Shown: one piece after another, positions 1 through 5,944 of the stretch
Numbering within the stretch: the stretch's first letter is position 1
Layout: each line of letters opens with the position of its first letter
Assembly: GCA_030635025.1 (NCBI GenBank)
Contig: DAOVZQ010000163.1
Span: 1 to 6,175, forward strand
Origin: a bacterium
GTDB taxonomy: Bacteria; Krumholzibacteriota; Krumholzibacteriia; LZORAL124-64-63
Direction of reading: 5' to 3'
Length of the DNA stretch: 6,175 bases
Notes under the pieces: generated by a model
Told to the model about the DNA's origin: nothing
Database searches by the model: none
The model's input: the letters and a program-made list of their open reading frames with translations, nothing else
Translations under genes and position numbers: made by a program

Positions 1-356
1 CCACCGACGAGCAAGAGCGCGGTCGCGCCACCCACCAGGTAGAGCCCGAAGTGGAAGGGGAAGGACCAGGTCCACATCTTCCGGTTGTGTTCCTTGAGGG
101 CGACGAGAAAGAGGATCTCGGCGATCATCACCTTGAGCTCGCCGATCAGCGAGGTTTCGCGGGGCTTGGTCCACCACTCGAATTCCTCGAGATAGGAACC
201 GCCGTATCCGGATTTCTTGCCGCCTTCGTGCGCCACAGGATAGAGTTCCCAGCGGACATGCATGGGTAATCGCGCGAACATTACGAATCGACCGATCACG
301 GCCACCATGAAAACGAGTACCGCCACGTAAGCGACGATGTAGGGAACGAGTTGCAT
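1..356 (-). CDS. NarI-like membrane cytochrome b subunit (N-terminus only, cut by left edge)
   Basis: The visible 118 residues start at an ATG (354-356), preceded by a good Shine-Dalgarno sequence (AGAGGTGA, 361-368) with a 4-nt gap. The protein opens with a hydrophobic helix (about residues 3-25). A soluble segment follows, with the motifs MHVRWELYPVAHE, YGGSYLEEFEWWTKPRE and SLIGELK. A second membrane segment contains FPFHFGLYL, whose His is a likely heme b ligand. As I recall the families, this is the nitrate reductase gamma-like cytochrome b group that pairs with HdrD-like iron-sulfur proteins in Hdr/Tmc-type quinone oxidoreductases. Canonical DsrM, also NarI-like, has a different loop (PVPFRI...CGQQ) after helix 1, which is absent here, so I do not call it dsrM. 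An HdrD-like partner is predicted just beyond the left edge. The family is fairly sure; the specific complex is inference. Confidence 0.8.
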   Translation of the reverse strand, partial: MQLVPYIVAYVAVLVFMVAVIGRFVMFARLPMHVRWELYPVAHEGGKKSGYGGSYLEEFEWWTKPRETSLIGELKVMIAEILFLVALKEHNRKMWTWSFPFHFGLYLVGGATALLLVG

Positions 357-403
357 GGTCTCACCTCTGCTTCGCTGACGGTATGTTGAAATCCTAACAA
401 TCT

Positions 404-432
404 AATATGCGATCCGTGAGGGCGTTTTGCAA
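404..432 (-). promoter_or_regulatory. Weak sigma70-type promoter candidate for the NarI-like gene
   Basis: In the gap between the siroheme synthase stop (435) and the NarI-like start (356), the minus strand reads TTGCAA (427-432), a 17-nt spacer, then CATATT (404-409). Each hexamer matches 4 of 6 consensus positions, and the spacing is ideal. The patch is clearly AT-richer than the coding sequence around it. Transcription would start near 397, leaving a leader of about 40 nt that includes the Shine-Dalgarno sequence. The call rests on sequence resemblance alone. The NarI-like gene could equally be transcribed by read-through from upstream, since I see no terminator in the gap. Confidence 0.3.
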
Positions 433-434
433 AG

Positions 435-2222
435 TCATTTCCTGTTGCCGTAACTTGCGTAAATTGTTTTCACTACGTCAATTGCCGAGTTTGACGGTAG
501 GAGTTCCGTTACGTTTCGCCACCCTAGGGAGCGCGCCCGATTTGCGGCCTCCGGCGACAGGCACCAGGCGACCATGTCGTGGTCCCAACCGAGGCCTTCG
601 CGCTCCTCGTCCAGGGCGTCCACTTCCTCGCTGTTGTAGAAAACGCAGCCCGTCAGGGGCAGAGCTCCCATGACCACACGCGACGCCGGCGTGACCGGCA
701 AGGGGACAGCCACGATTTCGGCACCGTTCTGTTCGAGGGTATCGGCCAGACTGCCGGCGGGGGATACCATGACCAGCCGTTGTCCATGAAGCAGGCTGTC
801 GCCGAACCAGTTCAACCGGTCGGCATGGCGCACGGTGGGGCCGATGATGAACAGGGCCGGCGGGGCCAGATCGGCGTCGATCACCGCGCGGGGCAGGTCG
901 GCGATGCTCGCGCGTACCACGTGTTGGGCGGAGGTTGTGCCGCGAGAAATCATGGCCGCCGGAGTCTCGGGATCCAGTCCGCCCTTCAGTAGTTTTTCGA
1001 CCACGCTGGGCAGCGATGTCACACCCATGTAGCCGCATAACGACGCGTGGGGATCGCCCGCCATGAGATCCCAGCGGACCTGGGGACCGTCGGACTTGAT
1101 GGCCTCGTGGGCGGTGACCATGGTGGCGCGTACGGCCTCGCGCCGATGCGTGATGGGGATGCCGGCATAGGCGGGGACCGCCACGGCCGACGTCACGCCG
1201 GGTACGACCTCGAAGGCCAGTCCGGCCGCGCTCAGGGCTTCGGCTTCCTCGCTGCCGCGGCCGAATACGTAGGGGTCGCCGCCCTTCAGGCGCACCACGC
1301 GCTTTCCCTCGCGGGCCAGCTGCACGAGCATGTCGTTGATCTTTTCCTGGGGCACGGGATGTTCGCCCGCCTGCTTGCCGACGCAGTGCAGCTCGACCCG
1401 TTCGGCCAGATCGCAGGGCAGGGACGTGGCCGCGAGCCGGTCGTAGACCACCGCATCGGCGGCCGCCAGACGTCGTTGGCCGCGTATGGTGAGCAGGCCC
1501 GGGTCGCCCGGGCCGGCGCCGACCAGCGACACAAGCCCGGTCTCGGGGCTGTCCATCTGATCCGTTGCGGTTTCTTCACTTGGAGACTCCATGGGCGCAC
1601 CATCGGTCGTCAGGTAGGCCTGTTCCTCTTCGTCGGTGGGCACCCGCGCCTTGAAGCTCACCGCGTCGACGGTGTTGTCGAAGAAGGCGTCGTAGCGGGC
1701 CTCTTCCTCGACCCGCGTCAGGTTCATGCCGCGGATCTTGCGTCGGAAACGGGCCGCGGATTCCATCCACTCGGACCAGGCGTGGCCGAAGTGCACTTCG
1801 AAGAGCTTGCGCAGACGGCGCACGGCGAAGGGCGCCACACCTTCCGAGGCGATGGCGATCTGCAGGTTGCCGCGCTGCACGCGCGCCGGCAGGTGGAAGG
1901 TGCACAGGGGCGGATCGTCGACCACGTTGACCCACACGCCGGCGCCCTCGGCATCCTCGTAGACCTGTCGGTTCACGTCGCGGTCGTCGGTGGCGGCGAT
2001 CACCAGCGCGTAGTCGGCGGCTTCACCCTTGGTGTAAGGTCGCCGCACCAGGTCGATCTGGTTTTCTTTGGCGAGATGCTCTATCGAGGGGATGGGTTCG
2101 GGAGCCACGACCGTGACCTTGGCGCCGTGGGCCATCAGCCCGTTCAGCTTCCGCAGGGCGATGCCGCCGCCGCCGACCAGGAGACAGCGCTGCTTATGGA
2201 CAGCCAGCATGACCGGGTACAT
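435..2222 (-). CDS. cysG: Siroheme synthase, three-part fusion: precorrin-2 dehydrogenase/ferrochelatase + uroporphyrinogen III methyltransferase + partial HemD-like tail
   Basis: A 595-residue cytoplasmic enzyme that should convert uroporphyrinogen III to siroheme: SAM-dependent C2/C7 methylation, NAD-dependent oxidation of precorrin-2, and iron insertion. Residues 1-205 are the CysG N-terminal part, with the Rossmann motif VGGGGIA (16-22), NVVDD (99-103) carrying the expected catalytic Asp, and IAIASEG (122-128). An acidic, probably flexible linker follows (about 196-228). Residues 230-473 are the methyltransferase, with VGAGPGDPGLLT (234-245), VRLKGGDPYVFGRG (310-323), VVPGVTSA (339-346), GIPITHR and YMG (Met399). 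Residues 474-595 resemble one lobe of uroporphyrinogen III synthase (HemD) and are about half the length of a complete HemD. The gene starts 15 nt after the stop of the flavoprotein gene, with a modest AAGGG ribosome-binding site, so the two are very likely cotranscribed. Siroheme is the cofactor of DsrAB, which explains the location. The first two domains are near certain; the HemD assignment of the tail is moderate. Confidence 0.92.
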   Translation of the reverse strand: MYPVMLAVHKQRCLLVGGGGIALRKLNGLMAHGAKVTVVAPEPIPSIEHLAKENQIDLVRRPYTKGEAADYALVIAATDDRDVNRQVYEDAEGAGVWVNVVDDPPLCTFHLPARVQRGNLQIAIASEGVAPFAVRRLRKLFEVHFGHAWSEWMESAARFRRKIRGMNLTRVEEEARYDAFFDNTVDAVSFKARVPTDEEEQAYLTTDGAPMESPSEETATDQMDSPETGLVSLVGAGPGDPGLLTIRGQRRLAAADAVVYDRLAATSLPCDLAERVELHCVGKQAGEHPVPQEKINDMLVQLAREGKRVVRLKGGDPYVFGRGSEEAEALSAAGLAFEVVPGVTSAVAVPAYAGIPITHRREAVRATMVTAHEAIKSDGPQVRWDLMAGDPHASLCGYMGVTSLPSVVEKLLKGGLDPETPAAMISRGTTSAQHVVRASIADLPRAVIDADLAPPALFIIGPTVRHADRLNWFGDSLLHGQRLVMVSPAGSLADTLEQNGAEIVAVPLPVTPASRVVMGALPLTGCVFYNSEEVDALDEEREGLGWDHDMVAWCLSPEAANRARSLGWRNVTELLPSNSAIDVVKTIYASYGNRK

Positions 2223-2237
2223 GAGAACCCTTTCTTT

Positions 2238-3923
2238 CTATGTCTTCGACTCGGACGCTTCGGGGGTCGCCATTTCGCGCCAGCGCAGTCCGCCGCCCAG
2301 GTAGACGGCGGTGACTTCGCGCGTCTGGAGCAGTCGGACGGCTTCGGCGGAACGGGGACCGCGTTCGCAAACGACTACCCAAGGACGCAAATCTACGTCG
2401 TCGATCCGGTCGCGCAACGTGTCGAGGGGAATCCCTGCGGTGTTCTTCAGATCGAACGACCGCTCCTCGCTCTCGGACGGGTGGCGAACGTCCATGATTT
2501 CGAGACCTCCGCACAATTCGCTCGGCGAGAGGGCTTCGAGTCCCGCTTCCTGGTTCTCCGCCACCATCGCCGCTACGGCCAGGGGTTCCAGGGCCGGAGC
2601 GTAGGGCGGAGAGTAGGCGTGCTCCAGGTGCGCGAAATCGGCCAGGGTTGCGCCGCGCGCAAGCAACTGCGTGGCCACGTCCGCCCGCTTGGCGACTTCG
2701 CCTTCGCCCACCGCCTGCACGCCGATAACGCGGCCCGTGTCGGGGAGGTAGGTGAGCTGCAGGAAGATCTCCTTCGACTCGGGCCAGTAGTCGGCCGTGT
2801 CGTGGGCCGAGATCCAGACCGATCGCGGCGCGTCTCCGCGGGCTGCGGCGGCGCGTCGGGTCAGGCCCGTCGCCGCCACGTTCAGGTCGAAGACCTTGAG
2901 AGCCGAAGCGCCCGCCACCGGCGGAAAGCGATCCGCGCCGCCGGCCAGGACGTTGGCCAGGGTGCGGCCCATGCGGTTGGCCAATGAGCCGAGGGGGATG
3001 TGTACGGGATCGCCGGTCACCACATGGCGGGTTTCCGCTACGTCGCCCACCGCCCAGATACCGGGTACGGATGTGGCCAGGCGGTCGTCGACGGCCACCG
3101 CGCCGGTGGGACCCAACTCGACACCCGCCGCCACGGCCAATTCGACGGCGGGTTCGACCCCCACGGCCACTACGGCCACGTCGCCGGTCGCGGGTTCACC
3201 GCCTTCGATGCGGACGGTGACGCCCTTATCGTCGGCGTCGATGCCCGCCACGCGCGCGTTGCAGCGCAGCTCGACGTCGTTGTCGGCCAAGTGTCGGGCC
3301 ACGTGGGCCGCGATTTCCGGGTCAAGCAGGCCCGGCAGGGGCGCGTCGCCGGCCTCGACCAGTGTGACTTCAGCGCCCCAGAGCGCCGTGAACGCCTCGG
3401 CCAGTTCGCAGCCCAGGAAACCGGCGCCGATGATAACGGCCTTGCCGATCTTCCCGCGCGCCAGTCCCTCGTGCAGGGGCTTCACGTCCGCGGGCGTGTG
3501 GAAGGTGACCACGCGCGGGTGGTCCGGTTGGCCGGGCAGGTGCCTGGGCCAGGCGCCGGTGGCCAGGACCAGATCGTCGTAGGGCAGCGACGTCTCGTTC
3601 CCTTCGGCGTCGTTGACTTCCAGGTAGCGTTCTTCGACGTCGATTCCGACGGCGGCCTGTCCGGTGAGAACTTCCACGCCCTTGACCTGGGCGAAGTAGG
3701 CCTCGTCGCGCACGTCGCCGTCCGCGGTCTTGTGGAGGGTCTCCAGGTCGGGGATGTCTCCCGAAAGGACGTAGGGCATGCCGCAGGCCCCATAGGAAAA
3801 GGCTTTCCGGGCTTCGACGATTTTAACGGTCCAGTCGGGCTTCAGTCGGACCAGGCGGCTTGCGCAGCGCAGGCCGGCGGCCGAGGCGCCCACGATGACC
3901 ACGTTTCGTTGTGCATCGGACAC
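2238..3923 (-). CDS. FAD/NAD(P)H disulfide reductase with C-terminal rhodanese domain (CoA-disulfide / persulfide reductase-like)
   Basis: A 561-residue cytoplasmic flavoprotein. The N-terminal FAD-binding motif is VGASAAG (11-17). The single redox cysteine is Cys47 in SYGACGMPY, the one-cysteine arrangement of CoA-disulfide reductases rather than the CxxxxC of glutathione reductases. The NAD(P)H motif is GAGFLG (166-171), and the second FAD motif is GIWAVGD (288-294). A dimerisation domain carries AYSPPY (436-441), whose tyrosines match the catalytic Tyr region of the family. A rhodanese domain follows (about 464-548) with the active loop CERGPRS (Cys519). Length and order match the CoADR-Rhd/NADH-dependent persulfide reductase (Npsr) type, which reduces CoA or protein persulfides, polysulfide or sulfur to sulfide. 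The start is GTG at 3921-3923, the only start that preserves the Rossmann N-terminus, with AGAAGGAG 5 nt upstream. It sits between the dsr genes and siroheme synthase, suggesting a role in sulfane sulfur handling. The exact substrate cannot be told from sequence. Confidence 0.92.
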   Translation of the reverse strand: MSDAQRNVVIVGASAAGLRCASRLVRLKPDWTVKIVEARKAFSYGACGMPYVLSGDIPDLETLHKTADGDVRDEAYFAQVKGVEVLTGQAAVGIDVEERYLEVNDAEGNETSLPYDDLVLATGAWPRHLPGQPDHPRVVTFHTPADVKPLHEGLARGKIGKAVIIGAGFLGCELAEAFTALWGAEVTLVEAGDAPLPGLLDPEIAAHVARHLADNDVELRCNARVAGIDADDKGVTVRIEGGEPATGDVAVVAVGVEPAVELAVAAGVELGPTGAVAVDDRLATSVPGIWAVGDVAETRHVVTGDPVHIPLGSLANRMGRTLANVLAGGADRFPPVAGASALKVFDLNVAATGLTRRAAAARGDAPRSVWISAHDTADYWPESKEIFLQLTYLPDTGRVIGVQAVGEGEVAKRADVATQLLARGATLADFAHLEHAYSPPYAPALEPLAVAAMVAENQEAGLEALSPSELCGGLEIMDVRHPSESEERSFDLKNTAGIPLDTLRDRIDDVDLRPWVVVCERGPRSAEAVRLLQTREVTAVYLGGGLRWREMATPEASESKT

Positions 3924-3928
3924 ATCGA

Positions 3929-3936
3929 CTCCTTCT
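3929..3936 (-). promoter_or_regulatory. Ribosome-binding site fixing the GTG start of the flavoprotein gene
   Basis: AGAAGGAG on the minus strand lies 5 nt before GTG (3921-3923). An out-of-frame ATG (3923-3925) overlaps the GTG as ATGTG, but only the GTG frame gives the FAD-binding Rossmann strand. The site begins immediately after the T tract of the upstream terminator, so there is no room for a promoter between terminator and ribosome-binding site. Confidence 0.8.
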
Positions 3937-3937
3937 G

Positions 3938-3985
3938 AAAAAAACGCGCAGGGATTCTCCGGCGCTCCCGGATCCTCCCTGCGCG
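3938..3985 (-). terminator. Intrinsic terminator or attenuator after dsrP
   Basis: On the minus strand a perfect 10-bp GC-rich stem (CGCGCAGGGA at 3976-3985 pairing with TCCCTGCGCG at 3945-3954) is followed directly by seven T residues (3938-3944). The 21-nt loop can itself form a small inner hairpin (TCCGG with CCGGA around GAGCG). The structure starts 20 nt after the dsrP stop codon. It is a textbook Rho-independent terminator in the minus direction only, since the plus-strand side lacks a T run. It marks the end of the dsr operon, or a partial read-through point, because the next gene starts 14 nt past the T tract. Confidence 0.9.
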
Positions 3986-4005
3986 CCGTTGTTCTCCGTG
4001 CGACC

Positions 4006-5157
4006 TTATTCCTGTTCGCGGATCGTGACCATGATCTTGTACAGACCGGTCAGGATCAGGAAACCGATACCGTAGACGCCCAGGGTGACCAGGCCTTCCG
4101 GCATCGTCGGGAAATACTCGGTCACGGTGCCCATCGGATTCGGAATGAAGCCGGCGACCACTAGCCCCAGGCCCTTTTCGACCCACACGGCGAAGATGAC
4201 CGCCACACAGATGAAGGGCAGGACGCCGTGGTTGCCACGGACCTTCGGGATCAGGAGCAGTGTCGCCGACACAAGCGAAAGCGTCAACGAGGTCCACATC
4301 CAGGGGACCAGGGCCGTCTTGCCCGCCAGCCCCAGAAACAGGTACTGGAAGTGGTGCATGTGCTCCGGGATGTCGCTGTAGATCCCCGTGAACAGCTCGA
4401 CGGCCACGAAGAAGATGTTCACCAGCAGGGCGTAGGTAACGATCACCGACAGCTTCTTGATCGCATCGGTGCCCGGATCGAATTTCGTGAACCTGCGCAC
4501 CAGCAGCGACAGGATGATCAGCAGGCTCGGGCCGGACGCGAAGGCCGAGGCCAGGAACCTGGGGACCAGGATGGCCGTCATCCAGTACGAGCGCGCCTCG
4601 AGACCGGAGTACAGGAACGCCGTCACCGTGTGAATGCTGACCGCCCACGGGATCGACAGGATGATCACGGGCTTGATCCACTTCGGCGGTGCGATGCCGT
4701 TGCGTTCCGCGCCGAAGACCACCAGGCTGATCACCACGTTCAGTCCCAGGTAGCCCATAAGCGACATCATGTCCCAGAACATCAGCGAGTTGGTCGACGG
4801 GAACCGGATCACGTTGATCACGCGCGACGGCTGGCCCATATCGACGAAGATGAACAGCATGCACATGATCACCGCCGAGATGGCCAGGCACTCGCCCATG
4901 ATCACCATCTTGCCGAACGGTTTGAAGCTGTGCAGGTAATAAGGCAGGACGACCATCACCGCCGAGGCGGCGACGCCGACCATAAAGGTGAACTGGGAGA
5001 TGTAGAGACCCCAGGGAACGTCCCGGCTCAGGCCGGTGATCTGCAGACCTTCGTTCAGTTGACGCAGATACGCCACGAAACCGGCCGCGATCACCAGGAG
5101 CAGGAAACCGACCCAGGTCCAGTATCTGCGACCTCCGCTGAGTGCTTTTTCCAGCAT
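4006..5157 (-). CDS. dsrP: DsrP, NrfD-family integral membrane subunit of DsrMKJOP
   Basis: 383 residues with about ten hydrophobic membrane segments (roughly 13-31, 49-75, 84-105, 126-148, 163-185, 191-219, 235-258, 271-300, 311-335, 355-377). The motifs VPWGLYISQFTFMVG, DMGQPSR (106-112) and FWDMMSLMGYLGLN are typical of the NrfD/PsrC quinone-interacting family, and the length fits DsrP. In DsrMKJOP, DsrP is the membrane partner of the periplasmic DsrO ferredoxin and DsrJ cytochrome and exchanges electrons with the menaquinone pool. The gene starts 16 nt after the dsrO stop; TGAGGA just upstream of the ATG is the ribosome-binding site. It ends with TAA, followed 20 nt later by a strong terminator, so it is the last gene of the core dsrMKJOP operon. 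The family is certain; the DsrP identity rests on its position after DsrJ and DsrO. Confidence 0.94.
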   Translation of the reverse strand: MLEKALSGGRRYWTWVGFLLLVIAAGFVAYLRQLNEGLQITGLSRDVPWGLYISQFTFMVGVAASAVMVVLPYYLHSFKPFGKMVIMGECLAISAVIMCMLFIFVDMGQPSRVINVIRFPSTNSLMFWDMMSLMGYLGLNVVISLVVFGAERNGIAPPKWIKPVIILSIPWAVSIHTVTAFLYSGLEARSYWMTAILVPRFLASAFASGPSLLIILSLLVRRFTKFDPGTDAIKKLSVIVTYALLVNIFFVAVELFTGIYSDIPEHMHHFQYLFLGLAGKTALVPWMWTSLTLSLVSATLLLIPKVRGNHGVLPFICVAVIFAVWVEKGLGLVVAGFIPNPMGTVTEYFPTMPEGLVTLGVYGIGFLILTGLYKIMVTIREQE

Positions 5158-5173
5158 TGCTTCCTCACGCTCC

Positions 5174-5944
5174 TTAGACGATGTAGAAGATATGGGGCGC
5201 CGTGCCCAGGTTCGGCTTGCGGCGGATCGTGTTCGCCGTCCGCAACGCCTCCGACACGTTCGAGTCGGGGTCGTTCAGATCCCCGAAGATCAGCACACCC
5301 TCGTTGCCGTCGGCGGCGCAGGCATCGACGCAGGCCGGCAGTTTGCCCTTCGCCAGGAGCTCCTTGCAGAAGTTGCACTTCTCGACGACGCCCTTGGACC
5401 GTGTCGGGTAGGCCTCGTTGACCGTCTCGATGTAGGGCCGCGGGTCCTTCCAGTTGAAGCTGCGGGAGCCGTAGGGGCAGGCGGCGACGCAATAGCGGCA
5501 GCCGATGCACCGGTGCATGTCCATGGTGACGATTCCGTCCTCGGCCTTGAACGTGGCCTGGGTCGGACAGACCCTCACGCAGGGCGGACGCTCGCAGTGG
5601 TTGCACATGACCAGGACCGACTGCTCCAGCACCGAGTCCTCGGTGTAGGGGTGTACCTGGTTGGGGAACGCGTTGGGATAGTGTTCCTTCCAGACCCACT
5701 TGACCGCGTGGTTCTCGTCCGGAATGTCGGGCACGTTGTGGGCCTCGTGGCAGGCGTCGATGCACGCGGAGCAGCCGTCCTTCTTGCGGCACTTGCGCGT
5801 GTCGACGACCATGGCCCAGCTCGGGCCCGCATCGGGGTCGTGGACGGGCTTCTGCAAGCCGCTGGCGACCGCCGTTCCGCTCAGGCCGAAGCCCAGCAGG
5901 GACGTACCCGTCAGCTTGAGAAAGCTTCGCCTAGTCTTGTCCAT
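5174..5944 (-). CDS. dsrO: DsrO, periplasmic ferredoxin-like iron-sulfur subunit of DsrMKJOP
   Basis: 256 residues from ATG 5942-5944. The N-terminus MDKTRRSFLKLTG, followed by a hydrophobic stretch and AVASG, is a Tat signal peptide with a twin-arginine motif (RRSFLK, residues 5-10), so the protein folds with its cofactors before export. Sixteen cysteines form four [4Fe-4S] sites: the Cys52/58/61/65 group, CNHCERPPCVRVCP (114-127), CIGCRYCVAACP (146-157), and Cys190/193 with Cys205/209. This is the standard DsrO/HybA/NrfC-type arrangement. It should pass electrons between the DsrJ hemes and the DsrP membrane subunit. An in-frame ATG 24 nt upstream (5966-5968) would add eight residues before the signal peptide. 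I prefer 5944 because GGGAGGAG lies 6 nt before it and the Tat motif is then properly N-terminal. The start overlaps the dsrJ stop by 14 nt, suggesting translational coupling. Confidence 0.95.
   Translation of the reverse strand: MDKTRRSFLKLTGTSLLGFGLSGTAVASGLQKPVHDPDAGPSWAMVVDTRKCRKKDGCSACIDACHEAHNVPDIPDENHAVKWVWKEHYPNAFPNQVHPYTEDSVLEQSVLVMCNHCERPPCVRVCPTQATFKAEDGIVTMDMHRCIGCRYCVAACPYGSRSFNWKDPRPYIETVNEAYPTRSKGVVEKCNFCKELLAKGKLPACVDACAADGNEGVLIFGDLNDPDSNVSEALRTANTIRRKPNLGTAPHIFYIV

Noticed and set aside
1..356. Calling the left-edge gene dsrM
   Set aside because: It is NarI-like, but lacks the DsrM loop after helix 1 that I know from the family, and the usual order M-K-J-O-P places dsrM upstream of dsrJ, outside the right edge.
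357..434. Riboswitch or structured RNA leader before the NarI-like gene
   Set aside because: The gap is short and I found no stable stem or known motif.
407..673. An 88-residue plus-strand frame beginning in the intergenic gap
   Set aside because: It is antisense to the siroheme synthase C-terminus, Arg/Pro-rich, with no ribosome-binding site or recognisable domain.
1554..1592. Internal start codons (Met211, Met223) that could give a separate methyltransferase protein
   Set aside because: Neither ATG has a convincing Shine-Dalgarno sequence, so a separate product is not supported.
1047..2987. A 646-residue open frame on the plus strand opposite siroheme synthase and the flavoprotein
   Set aside because: It is antisense to two genes with clear motifs, has no recognisable domain, and shows the Gly/Arg/His-rich composition of a frame kept open by GC-biased third positions.
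3842..4891. A 349-residue minus-strand frame overlapping dsrP and the flavoprotein start
   Set aside because: It runs out of frame through dsrP, which has unmistakable membrane segments; its Gly/Arg/His-rich product and lack of any domain mark it as a shadow frame.
4228..5421. A 397-residue plus-strand open frame opposite dsrP and dsrO
   Set aside because: It is a low-complexity His/Arg/Gln/Asp-rich translation without a family, antisense to real genes.
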